DNA from: Paenibacillus aquistagni
GTDB taxonomy: Bacteria; Bacillota; Bacilli; Paenibacillales; Paenibacillaceae
Length of the DNA stretch: 64,000 nt
Assembly: GCF_900177815.1 (NCBI RefSeq)
Contig: NZ_FXAZ01000001.1
Span: forward strand, 1,488,001-1,552,000
Reading direction: 5' to 3'
The position numbers were made by a program, and so were the translations under genes. Below, one piece after another: positions 15,335 through 23,361 of this stretch. Numbering within the stretch: the stretch's first letter is position 1; each line of letters begins with the position of its first letter. The notes beneath the pieces were generated by a model. The model was not told the origin of the DNA, searched no databases, and worked only from the letters and a program-made list of their open reading frames with translations.

Positions 15335-17944
15335 TTAAATGAACAGGTTGAGTCCTGAATCCTCCGCATCGCTTAAGTAGCTTGCCACACCGCCAAGCTC
15401 CACGCCAGGCATAAGCTCGTCCTGATGAACGCCCATCAGTTCCATGCTCATTGTACATGCCACGAACTTTACTCCTGCAGCTTGCGCATTCTTGATCATC
15501 GTATCCAACGAATCGACATTCTTATCGCTCATAACCTTCTCGATCATTTTCGGCCCCATGCCGGCAAAGTTCATTTTAGACAACGGGAGCTGGCTTGCGC
15601 TGTTCGGCAGCATCATACTGAACATTTTACCAAATAGATCTTTGTCTGTCTTGGGCGCATCCGTGCGCTTAAGAATGGATAGTCCCCAGAACGTAAAGAA
15701 CATGGTGACCTTCTTGCCCATAGAAGCCGCGCCTGTTGCAATAATAAACGAAGCAATAGCTTTATCTAGATCTCCGCTGAACACAACCAGCGTAGCGTTT
15801 TCTTGCGTTTTTTGCACGGGGGCAATGGCTGACCCTTGGTTCACTTGGCAGCTAATCGCACTCGCTGCATCAGCCTCTGTCATCCCTTGGCCTTTTTGCA
15901 CATAAGCAATCAGTTCGCCTTTGTTCATCTCAGCATGAAGAAGCTCGTTTCCTGTGCGCTGACACCATTTATCCACATCGGAACGAAAGCCTGGATCTGT
16001 CGCCATGATCTTAACCACTTGCCCTTCTTCCATCGACTGTAGTGTCTGGTAGAGCTGCAGGATCGGACCTGGACATTGCAGACCTCTGGCATCAAGCTCC
16101 TGATGCGGCTTAGACAAGTCTATCTGAGAAGAGGCCGTCTTCCCTGCGTCAGATGGCGCCTCAACACTAGCCTCGCTCATTTGCTTCAATCCTCGATCAT
16201 GATTCGTACCGCCGCTTGGTTTCATTGCTGCTCTCATTGCTTGCTCCTGCTCCTTCTCATTAGCTTGCTGACGCTCACGATTGCGAATCACAGCTGCATA
16301 CGTTTTATAACCGCCATCCACATTCTTTACCTTCTTGCCGTGCAGAGCGAGCAAGCGAGCTGCAACGTAGCCCCTTAATCCCACCTGACACGACACATAG
16401 ACGACTTGATCATTCGAGATCTCGTCGAGACGATCACGCAGCTCGTTCAACGGTATATTTTCCGTGCCAGGAATATAACCTGCTTCTCGCTCAATCGGCT
16501 CACGAACATCAATAACACGTCCGCCCTCTGCGATGATTGCGTCCACCTCATGCCACTGCACGGTGTCCACAAGTCCGTCCATCATGTTGCCGGCAATATA
16601 ACCAAGCATATTGACTGGATCCTTCGCTGAGGAATATGGAGGCGCATAGCTAAGCTCTAGATCTGCGAGATCCTGAACCAGAAGTCCGCCTTTCATCGCA
16701 GTGGCGATGACATCGATTCGCTTGTCCACACCGTCTGCGCCAACACCTTGTGCGCCAAGAATTCTGCCTGTTGCAGGATCAAAAAGCAGCTTCATGGAGA
16801 TAGAGGATGCCCCTGGATAATAGCCTGCATGAGACATCGGATGTGTATGAACAGCACGGTATTCGATGCCTTGGCGCTTCAGTGTCTTCTCATTATTGCC
16901 CGTGGAGGCAACGGTAAGGTCGAACACCTTCGCAATGGCAGTTCCGTATGCCCCTTGATAACGTGCAGCTTTGCCGTTTAATACGTCTGCCAGCAAGCGC
17001 CCTTGACGGTTCGCTCCCCATGCCAAAGGTACATATGCGGCTTCTCCATTGACAGCATCCTTCACTTCAATCACATCACCAACTGCATAGATGTGAGGAT
17101 CACTTGTCTGCAGCTGTTCATTAACACGAATTGCGCCTCTTAGGCCCGTGTCTAATCCTGCTTCCTTGGCCAGCTGGCTCTCCGGCTGCACACCAATCGC
17201 CAATATCGTCATGTCCGTTGTGATTTTACGGCCTGTAGAAGTAACCAGCACCTTCCCTTCTTCTTCGAAGGCATTCACGCTCTCGCCGAAGATGAGCTGC
17301 ACACCGTGGTCCGTCAAGTGCTGATGTACAATAGCAGCCATCTCTTCATCTATCGGGTTCAAGACCTGCTGTCCCATCTCGACTAAGGTGACGTCCACTC
17401 CGCGCTCGCGAAGATTCTCTGCCACCTCTACGCCAATGAACCCTCCGCCGATAACAACAGCGCGCTTTGGCTCCTTTTCATCTACATAGGCCTTAATCCG
17501 ATCGGTATCCGGAATATTGCGAAGCGTAAACACATCCTTAGCCTGCTCTATGCCTTCAATGCTAGGGCGAATCGGCTTGGCTCCTGGCGAGAGCACCAGC
17601 ACATCATAAGGCTGCTCATACATGCTCCCATCGTCTAGACGACGAATGTGGAGCATCTGTCGCTCCCGATCAATCGCAACCGCTTCGTTACGCACACGAA
17701 CATCGATCCTATATCGATCCGACATTCCCTTTACCGTTTGCACCAGCAGCTTGCTGCGATCTGTAATCGCTCCGCCTATATAATAAGGAAGCCCGCAATT
17801 TGCAAAAGAAATATGCTCGCCGCGCTCCAGCATAATAATCTCATCCTGCTCATTCAATCGGCGCAATCGAGCTGCAGCCGAGGCACCCCCGGCAACGCCT
17901 CCTACGACAACAATCGTACGACCTTTTTTTATTTCTAGTGTCAT
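15335..17944 (-). CDS. CoA-disulfide reductase-rhodanese-TusA-DsrE2-like fusion (persulfide metabolism)
   Basis: This 869-residue protein joins four sulfur-handling modules. Residues 1-455 are an FAD/NAD(P) CoA-disulfide-reductase domain with GGVAGGASAAARLRR for FAD binding and Cys50 in SFANCGLPYY. Residues about 465-565 are a rhodanese domain with Cys in YVSCQVGLRG. Residues about 620-690 are TusA-like with LDARGLQCPGPI. Residues about 720-869 are DsrE2-like, with Cys in VACTMSMELMG. Such enzymes reduce CoA-persulfide or polysulfide with NAD(P)H and relay sulfane sulfur between cysteines. It is cytoplasmic. AAGGAGAG precedes the ATG at 17944. It is first in an operon with cstR and has a well-formed promoter bearing two palindromic operators. 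The full fusion is larger than ordinary CoADR-rhodanese enzymes (about 550 residues). Confidence 0.92.
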   Translation of the reverse strand: MTLEIKKGRTIVVVGGVAGGASAAARLRRLNEQDEIIMLERGEHISFANCGLPYYIGGAITDRSKLLVQTVKGMSDRYRIDVRVRNEAVAIDRERQMLHIRRLDDGSMYEQPYDVLVLSPGAKPIRPSIEGIEQAKDVFTLRNIPDTDRIKAYVDEKEPKRAVVIGGGFIGVEVAENLRERGVDVTLVEMGQQVLNPIDEEMAAIVHQHLTDHGVQLIFGESVNAFEEEGKVLVTSTGRKITTDMTILAIGVQPESQLAKEAGLDTGLRGAIRVNEQLQTSDPHIYAVGDVIEVKDAVNGEAAYVPLAWGANRQGRLLADVLNGKAARYQGAYGTAIAKVFDLTVASTGNNEKTLKRQGIEYRAVHTHPMSHAGYYPGASSISMKLLFDPATGRILGAQGVGADGVDKRIDVIATAMKGGLLVQDLADLELSYAPPYSSAKDPVNMLGYIAGNMMDGLVDTVQWHEVDAIIAEGGRVIDVREPIEREAGYIPGTENIPLNELRDRLDEISNDQVVYVSCQVGLRGYVAARLLALHGKKVKNVDGGYKTYAAVIRNRERQQANEKEQEQAMRAAMKPSGGTNHDRGLKQMSEASVEAPSDAGKTASSQIDLSKPHQELDARGLQCPGPILQLYQTLQSMEEGQVVKIMATDPGFRSDVDKWCQRTGNELLHAEMNKGELIAYVQKGQGMTEADAASAISCQVNQGSAIAPVQKTQENATLVVFSGDLDKAIASFIIATGAASMGKKVTMFFTFWGLSILKRTDAPKTDKDLFGKMFSMMLPNSASQLPLSKMNFAGMGPKMIEKVMSDKNVDSLDTMIKNAQAAGVKFVACTMSMELMGVHQDELMPGVELGGVASYLSDAEDSGLNLFI

Positions 17945-17983
17945 GTACAGTTCTCTCCTTTATCAAAATGTAAACTATTTCAC

Positions 17984-17999
17984 ATACCTATACAGGTAT
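17984..17999. promoter_or_regulatory. CstR/CsoR-type operator 2 (imperfect consensus)
   Basis: ATACCT-ATAC-AGGTAT is a perfect 6/4/6 inverted repeat, close to the ATACCC-N4-GGGTAT form recognised by CsoR/CstR repressors. Its centre is 32 bases from operator 1, within the leader of the oxidoreductase operon. Confidence 0.7.
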
Positions 18000-18015
18000 T
18001 TTTACATGCGCATTT

Positions 18016-18031
18016 ATACCCTTAGGGGTAT
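18016..18031. promoter_or_regulatory. CstR/CsoR-type operator 1
   Basis: ATACCC-TTAG-GGGTAT is a perfect 6/4/6 inverted repeat with the GC-flanked, AT-ended form of CsoR/CstR operators. It overlaps the downstream edge of the -10 box of the oxidoreductase promoter, so bound repressor would block initiation. Confidence 0.82.
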
Positions 18032-18058
18032 ATTAACATATCCGTTTTTACTGGTCAA
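18030..18058 (-). promoter_or_regulatory. SigA promoter of the sulfur oxidoreductase-cstR operon
   Basis: On the minus strand TTGACC (18058-18053), a 17-base spacer and TAATAT (18035-18030) form a near-consensus promoter. Transcription would start inside operator 1. Confidence 0.75.
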
Positions 18059-18114
18059 CCCGATGACCGAATTGTCTTTTATGCACTTCGACAAGAATTC
18101 GCAACACGAGTATC

Positions 18115-18143
18115 GTCAAACCGCTTTTAAACAATGATAAAAT
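18115..18143 (+). promoter_or_regulatory. candidate promoter of the nitric oxide synthase gene
   Basis: An extended -10 (TGATAAAAT, hexamer TAAAAT at 18138-18143) follows a poor -35 (GTCAAA) with a 17-base spacer. Initiation would fall near 18150, which excludes the ATG at 18142 as the start codon. Confidence 0.45.
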
Positions 18144-18189
18144 GAGAATCATGTCGAACAAGGACTTCTTCATGAGCAGGAGGGTTAAT

Positions 18190-19290
18190 GTGAGCATTGC
18201 AACAAAAGGAAATACTGCGTTGTTGGAGGAAGCTGTTGCATTTCTTACACAGATGTACGCAGAGCTGCAGCTATCGCAAGACGAACGGCATCGTCGCATT
18301 CAACATATAACGAAGGAAATACAAGAAGAGGGCTTCTACCTGCATACCCAAGGTGAGCTGGAATATGGAGCCAAAGTGGCATGGCGCAACAGCAACCGCT
18401 GCATTGGCAGGCTGTTCTGGCAGTCTCTTCATGTGATGGATCGCCGGCATGTATCTACGCCTGATGAAGGCTATCAAGCCCTTCTGGAGCATATTGAGTA
18501 TGCAACGAATGGCGGCAAGATACGTCCGACAATCACGATTCTCGGCATGGATTATCCTAATCATACTGGGCTGCGCATCGTCAATGACCAGCTGATCCGT
18601 TATGGTGGCTATGAGACGAAGGATGGAATTACAGGCGATCCGATCTCCATTGACTTAACGAAAAAGGCCCAATCTCTCGGCTGGAGAAGCAAGCGCACGG
18701 CATTCGACATTCTCCCACTCATGCTTGAGTCAGCGGATCAAACTGTTCATTGCTATGATTGGCCGAAGGAAGCGATCCTGGAAGTTCCGCTGACTCATCC
18801 TACTCTGGAGTGGTTTGAGGAACTTGGGCTGCGCTGGTATGCTGTTCCTATTGTGTCTAATATGAGGCTAGAGATTGGAGGCATCTCCTACCACGCCGCC
18901 CCGTTTAATGGCTGGTATATGGGAACGGAAATAGGCGCGCGCAATCTAGCTGATCCGTTCCGTTATCATTTGCTTCCTGTCATCGCAAAGCGAATGGGGC
19001 TTGCAACAGACTCTAACACGACGTTGTGGAAAGACAAAGCGCTTGTAGAGCTAAATCTAGCGGTTCTTCATTCGTACAAGGAAGCTGGTGTGAGCATCGT
19101 TGATCATCATACAGCAGCTCAACAGTTCATGCAGTTTGAACGCAAAGAACAAGAGCAAGGACGAAGCATAACCGGGGACTGGACTTGGTTAATACCACCC
19201 ATGTCGCCAGCTGCGACGCCAATCTTTCACGAGTCGTATGATCCAACATGGAACAAGCCGAACTTCTTCTACCGCAACGATGAAAGCTAA
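18190..19290 (+). CDS. nos: bacterial nitric oxide synthase, oxygenase domain
   Basis: The protein makes NO and citrulline from arginine through hydroxyarginine. It consists only of the heme/pterin oxygenase domain, so it borrows electrons from cellular flavoproteins. The proximal heme thiolate is Cys71 in WRNSNRCIGRLFW. The substrate region contains WYAVPIVSNMRLEIGG, with the arginine-binding Glu, and PFNGWYMGTEIGARN follows. From the GTG at 18190 the length is 366 residues, as in Bacillus NOS; AGGAGG lies six bases upstream. An ATG at 18172 behind AAGGA is an alternative start. It diverges from a persulfide-metabolism operon and is monocistronic, ending at a strong terminator. Confidence 0.95.
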   Translation: MSIATKGNTALLEEAVAFLTQMYAELQLSQDERHRRIQHITKEIQEEGFYLHTQGELEYGAKVAWRNSNRCIGRLFWQSLHVMDRRHVSTPDEGYQALLEHIEYATNGGKIRPTITILGMDYPNHTGLRIVNDQLIRYGGYETKDGITGDPISIDLTKKAQSLGWRSKRTAFDILPLMLESADQTVHCYDWPKEAILEVPLTHPTLEWFEELGLRWYAVPIVSNMRLEIGGISYHAAPFNGWYMGTEIGARNLADPFRYHLLPVIAKRMGLATDSNTTLWKDKALVELNLAVLHSYKEAGVSIVDHHTAAQQFMQFERKEQEQGRSITGDWTWLIPPMSPAATPIFHESYDPTWNKPNFFYRNDES

Positions 19291-19295
19291 TCATC

Positions 19296-19340
19296 AAAAA
19301 GACTGCCTTTTCGCATATTTTGCGAGTAGGCAGTCTTTTT
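19296..19340. terminator. bidirectional terminator between nos and the M32 carboxypeptidase
   Basis: AAAAAGACTGCC and GGCAGTCTTTTT form a 12-base-pair stem with an inner TCGCA/TGCGA stem, and A and T tracts serve both converging genes. Confidence 0.92.
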
Positions 19341-19363
19341 GATTCATAAGTCTAATTTTATGT

Positions 19364-20878
19364 TTAGGACAGCTGATAGACCTCTTTGGTCTTATTCGTC
19401 AAGTAATCAACAAGGTATTGAGGATTCAACGCTTCACCTGTCATGCTCTGAATAATGTCAGATGGCGTTTTCAGCTTGCCATATTGATACACATGCTCGG
19501 TCAAATAAGCTTTGATCGGCGCAAGTTCGCCATTCTCAATGCGAGCATCAAGATCAGGCATCCCTTTGCGCATCGAATGCATCATCTGCGCAGCATACAT
19601 ATTGCCAAGCGCATAGGATGGGAAGTAGCCGAAGCTGCCTCCAGACCAGTGAACGTCCTGAAGCACGCCTTCTCCGTTATTTGTTGGCCGGACGCCAAGA
19701 TAGCTCTCGTATTTGTCATTCCATACCTCAGGAAGATCATCAACAGAGAGGTTGTCATTAAAGAGCATTTTTTCTATCTCATAACGGATAATGATATGCA
19801 AGTTGTATGTGACTTCATCCGCTTCAATACGGATAAGAGATGGTTCAACACGGTTAATCGCACGATAGAAGTCCTCAGCCTTCACTTGGCTCAGCTGGGA
19901 AGGAAAGGTGCGTTGAAGTTCACCGTAATACTGCTTCCAGAATGGCAAGCTGCGTCCAACCAGATTCTCCCACAGGCGAGACTGGGATTCATGGATACCC
20001 ATCGAAGTCCCTTCGCATAGCGGCAAGCCAGCAAATGCAGGAGAGATGTTCTGCTCGTACAATGCATGGCCGCCTTCGTGCAAGGAACTAAAGATGGCGC
20101 TTGCCACGTCCTTCTCCAAATAGTTCGTCGTGATGCGAACATCGCCCAGGTTCAAGCCGATTGCAAAGGGATGGACACTCTCATCGAGTCTGCCTGCTGT
20201 AAAATCAAAGCCCATTTGGTTCAAAATAAAGTTGCTGAACGATTTCTGGCCTTCGATCGAATATGTATCTTTCAAAAATGCAAATGCTGGCTTGTTGTCC
20301 GCCTGCTTAACCTCTTCAACGAGCGGCACCAGCTGATCTCTCAAATCGCCGAAGATGCGGTCAAGCTCAGCAACCGTCATACCAGGCTCGTACATATCAA
20401 GCAGCGTATCATAACGCGTCTCTTTGACACCCCAGTAATCAATAAATTGCTGTGAGATCTTCACAATATCTTTTAGGAAAGGCTTGAATGTATCATAGTC
20501 GCCAGAGTGCTTCGCTTCTTCCCAAGCACTTTCGGCCTTCGATGTCAGTACGACATATTCTTGATACAATTCAGGAGGCAACAGCTTATTGCGGTTGTAA
20601 TCCTTTCTTGTATCCTGAACCATCTTCTTGAGCGGCGCGTCAAGTTCGTCCATCTTCGCTTCAAGCGTATCCAAATAAGCCCCCATCTCATCTGAGACGC
20701 TCAGCTTGAACACGTCCGTGGACAACATTCCAATTGTCTCAGAACGCCCTGGAACACCTTTTCGAGGAGCGCCCGTACGCAGGTCCCAATACAGCATGCC
20801 AACCGCTTCGCTGTACGCTTTTAACTTTTTCAACAAATCAACAAATGCTTGGCTCTCGTTCGTATACGTTGCGCTCAT
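19364..20878 (-). CDS. M32-family metallocarboxypeptidase (Taq carboxypeptidase type)
   Basis: The 504-residue enzyme removes C-terminal amino acids from peptides in the cytoplasm. The zinc motif HEGGH is present in IFSSLHEGGHALYEQ, followed by the family segments GIHESQSRLWENLVGRS and RIEADEVTYNLHIIIRYEIE, which carries the third Zn-ligand Glu and the substrate-binding motif. Length and layout are normal for M32. GAGGTGG lies upstream; the second of two adjacent ATGs (20878) has the better spacing. It is monocistronic. Confidence 0.95.
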   Translation of the reverse strand: MSATYTNESQAFVDLLKKLKAYSEAVGMLYWDLRTGAPRKGVPGRSETIGMLSTDVFKLSVSDEMGAYLDTLEAKMDELDAPLKKMVQDTRKDYNRNKLLPPELYQEYVVLTSKAESAWEEAKHSGDYDTFKPFLKDIVKISQQFIDYWGVKETRYDTLLDMYEPGMTVAELDRIFGDLRDQLVPLVEEVKQADNKPAFAFLKDTYSIEGQKSFSNFILNQMGFDFTAGRLDESVHPFAIGLNLGDVRITTNYLEKDVASAIFSSLHEGGHALYEQNISPAFAGLPLCEGTSMGIHESQSRLWENLVGRSLPFWKQYYGELQRTFPSQLSQVKAEDFYRAINRVEPSLIRIEADEVTYNLHIIIRYEIEKMLFNDNLSVDDLPEVWNDKYESYLGVRPTNNGEGVLQDVHWSGGSFGYFPSYALGNMYAAQMMHSMRKGMPDLDARIENGELAPIKAYLTEHVYQYGKLKTPSDIIQSMTGEALNPQYLVDYLTNKTKEVYQLS

Positions 20879-21025
20879 CATACCACCTCAATCTAGAATT
20901 TATCGAACGTGAATATTTCAAGGATTGCGACCCTACCTCTTGATGATACGCTCTCCATTGATTATAATCAACTTTCAAATACAGCTTATCCCAAAAGGGT
21001 TAGTTAATCGAGGTGATCCCCAATT

Positions 21026-21370
21026 ATGATGCAACTGATTCTCTCGGAACCTGCGCTGCAGGATCTAAGCGAGCGGTTGTCACCGAGTGGCATGCTTAAG
21101 CTCGTCTATGACACCGACGGATGCGGTTGTGCGGTAAATGGTGTACCGGCAATATGGCTTGTTGATCACCCATCCGCTGATGATCAGACGATCACGAGCA
21201 ATGCTCCTTTTGAGGTCCTTATTCAGCCGAATCAGGCTGTGTTCTTTGAGGAGCTCATGATGCTTGATCGGAATACAACAGGCTACTTTCGCTTAGCGAG
21301 CCATCAACAAATTTATTCTACCCATGTCGCTTGTTATGACAAACGCGGACTGCAATCTCAGGAGGTATAA
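21026..21370 (+). CDS. HesB/IscA-like iron-sulfur cluster biosynthesis family protein
   Basis: The 114-residue protein belongs to the Fe-S biosynthesis (PF01521) fold, most like the YqkB/YneR branch found in Bacillales. It has one CGC motif (DTDGCGCAVNG) and a later Cys in HVACYDKRG, rather than the three-Cys pattern of true IscA, so cluster carriage is uncertain. AGGTGAT precedes the first ATG. It is followed after two bases by a carbonic anhydrase gene, so the two are cotranscribed. Confidence 0.82.
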   Translation: MMQLILSEPALQDLSERLSPSGMLKLVYDTDGCGCAVNGVPAIWLVDHPSADDQTITSNAPFEVLIQPNQAVFFEELMMLDRNTTGYFRLASHQQIYSTHVACYDKRGLQSQEV

Positions 21371-21372
21371 TC

Positions 21373-22002
21373 ATGAGTAAAATGTCAGATATTCTAACCT
21401 ACAATGAACAATTTGTTAGCCAAAAGGAATACGAGCAGTATTTGACTGACAAATATCCAGAAAAGAAAATGGTCATCATCACCTGTATGGACACTCGTCT
21501 CGTCGAGCTGCTCCCAAAAGCAATGAATCTTCGCAACGGCGATGCCAAGATCATTAAAAATGCAGGAGCGATCATCTCCCAGCCATTCGGCTCTGTTGTA
21601 CGCAGCGTGCTCGTTGCCCTGTACGAGCTGGAAGCCGATGAAGTCATGGTCGTTGGACATTATGGCTGCGGCATGACGGGTCTTAACTCCGAACATATCG
21701 TGGAAAAAGCGCGCAAGCGCGGCGTTGATGATGTTGTGCTGGACACGCTGACGAACTCAGGAATCAAGCTTCATCATTGGCTGCGCGGCTTCGACAATGT
21801 CCATGAGGGCGTACTGAACAGTGTGCGCACCCTGCGCAAGCACCCGCTTCTGCCAAATGATGTGCCTGTACATGGCTTGCTCATCAATCCAGAAACAGGC
21901 GCTATAGAGTGGATCGCTGACGGATATCGTTATCTTGAGGATCAGACTCAAGCAACGCACAGCACGGATGATAAAGAGCACAACCCTTCAATGACAAGGT
22001 AA
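21373..22002 (+). CDS. beta-class carbonic anhydrase
   Basis: The 209-residue zinc enzyme interconverts CO2 and bicarbonate. The ligand and dyad residues are visible as TCMDTRLVELL (Cys, Asp, Arg) and VVGHYGCGM (His and Cys), with NAGAIISQPFGSVVRSV between them. It resembles the YtiB-type beta carbonic anhydrases of Bacillales. AGGAGG precedes the ATG. It is the second gene of a two-gene operon and ends before a strong terminator. Confidence 0.93.
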   Translation: MSKMSDILTYNEQFVSQKEYEQYLTDKYPEKKMVIITCMDTRLVELLPKAMNLRNGDAKIIKNAGAIISQPFGSVVRSVLVALYELEADEVMVVGHYGCGMTGLNSEHIVEKARKRGVDDVVLDTLTNSGIKLHHWLRGFDNVHEGVLNSVRTLRKHPLLPNDVPVHGLLINPETGAIEWIADGYRYLEDQTQATHSTDDKEHNPSMTR

Positions 22003-22050
22003 TGCTGTCCTTGAGCGAATCACTCTCTATCCTGCCTAATGATTAGCATA

Positions 22051-22089
22051 AGGGCCGCTGCACTCTCTTGGAGTAAGCGGCCCCTTTTT
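22051..22089. terminator. terminator between carbonic anhydrase and the COG0523 gene
   Basis: GGGCCGCT and AGCGGCCC form a stem continued by GCACTC/GAGT pairing, followed by TTTTT on the plus strand. Confidence 0.88.
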
Positions 22090-22110
22090 ACAAATACGAA
22101 AGTCCCCTTA

Positions 22111-23166
22111 TTAATCCTCTTCAAGCAGTTGGTATAACCTTTGCTCCAGTTCAGCCGCATCCATCTGCTCACCGATGACTACGATGACATCGTCAATCTC
22201 GCCTTGTGGCATAATTGGAATAAACTCCGTTGCACGATAGGCATATTGGAACATATAGCGCTTCGACGTATCGGTGAACTGAACAATCCCCTTCGCACGA
22301 TACACGGTATCAGGCAGCGCCAAGAGCCACTGTTCAAAGCGCTCGCTGCAAACCGGGGACGAAATAGCATGCGTCCAGGCGGTAACAAACGCATGATGGG
22401 GCTGATGGATATGGTGGCTGTCGACTTGATCTGCCGTCCTGTGCTGATCATGAGTGCTGCAGCAATCGCATGCCTGCCCGGTTGTGATGGGGTTCTCTGT
22501 CCGCTCATCTGATAAGCGAAGCGCATCAAGCCACACATTCCTATCAAGCTTGGCGTGGCTTGTCCTTAACACAGAAGCAGTCGCATTCCATGCTCGGATC
22601 TCATGCAAGACGCGGTCTGCTTCTTGTTCGTCCACTAGATCACATTTATTCAAAATGATGGTGTTAGCCGAGCGAATCTGCTCCTTGACGAGTTTCTTCA
22701 GCTTCGTGGAACCCTTTTTCTCTGCTTTTACAAACACTTGTTCTGATAACTGAGCAGCATCAGCCAGCGAGATCAGGCTCGTCAGCTGCACAGGGGCATA
22801 CATCGATACCTCAGTCAATGCATCAACAATCTCCATAGGCTCCGCAATGCCTGTGCATTCGACATAAATAACGTCAGGCCTTAACTCCAGCACCAGCTCG
22901 TACAGCTTCAGTCCAAAGTCTCCTCGAACGGAACAGCAAATACATCCCCCAAGAAGCTCCTCCATCTGCACGTTATCAGGCAGCATCTGACCATCGAGAT
23001 TCACTTCACCCACCTCGTTCATGATCACTGCAGGTGTAAGACCTGCTTCCATGCTCCAATCCACCAGCTGCTTAAGCAGCGTCGTCTTCCCGCTTCCAAG
23101 AAAGCCGGATAAGATGACAACCGGAATATCATGCCGCTTGTGATCTTGTTTTTCTATTGAACTCAT
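22111..23166 (-). CDS. COG0523/CobW-family GTPase, putative metallochaperone
   Basis: The 351-residue protein has the COG0523 hallmarks: GFLGSGKTTLLKQL (Walker A), EVGEVNLDG, the metal-binding GGCICCSVR motif, VYVECTGIAEP and the guanine-specificity motif ILNKCDLVDE. A Cys/His-rich insertion (CDCC, then HHIHQPHH) lies in the C-terminal half and suggests zinc or another transition metal. A CobW_C domain with GIVQFTDTSKRYMFQY follows. The family includes the zinc chaperone ZagA; I do not see a Zur-box upstream, so zinc regulation is unproven. The ribosome binding site is weak. Confidence 0.88.
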   Translation of the reverse strand: MSSIEKQDHKRHDIPVVILSGFLGSGKTTLLKQLVDWSMEAGLTPAVIMNEVGEVNLDGQMLPDNVQMEELLGGCICCSVRGDFGLKLYELVLELRPDVIYVECTGIAEPMEIVDALTEVSMYAPVQLTSLISLADAAQLSEQVFVKAEKKGSTKLKKLVKEQIRSANTIILNKCDLVDEQEADRVLHEIRAWNATASVLRTSHAKLDRNVWLDALRLSDERTENPITTGQACDCCSTHDQHRTADQVDSHHIHQPHHAFVTAWTHAISSPVCSERFEQWLLALPDTVYRAKGIVQFTDTSKRYMFQYAYRATEFIPIMPQGEIDDVIVVIGEQMDAAELEQRLYQLLEED

Positions 23167-23259
23167 CTAAACAACCCCATTCTGTCACATCTATGATCCG
23201 TGCAGCCTGTATAAAGCGAATACGAAAGGAAATACAAGCTCAACTGTACCATTTTTGTT

Positions 23260-23271
23260 GCGCAATTGCGC
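23260..23271. promoter_or_regulatory. 12-bp palindrome in the COG0523/padR divergent region
   Basis: GCGCAATTGCGC is a perfect palindrome. Its right half, TTGCGC at 23266-23271, could be a -35 for a TATAGT -10 at 23290-23295 (18-base spacer), so a bound regulator would block padR transcription. Confidence 0.4.
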
Positions 23272-23361
23272 CGTTTCTATTACATTTTATATAGTGAATA
23301 GGTTTGCCTGCAAGATAATGCTCATGCAGCCAGTCCTTCACGATCTACAAGGAGGTTGATT

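Noticed and set aside
18142..18189. Upstream ATG as the start of nitric oxide synthase
   Set aside because: The ATG at 18142 overlaps the candidate -10 box and lacks a ribosome site; the GTG at 18190 has AGGAGG and gives normal family length.
23167..23355. Zur box expected before the COG0523 GTPase
   Set aside because: No sequence close to the Bacillus Zur consensus is present in this interval; only an unrelated GC-rich palindrome is seen.
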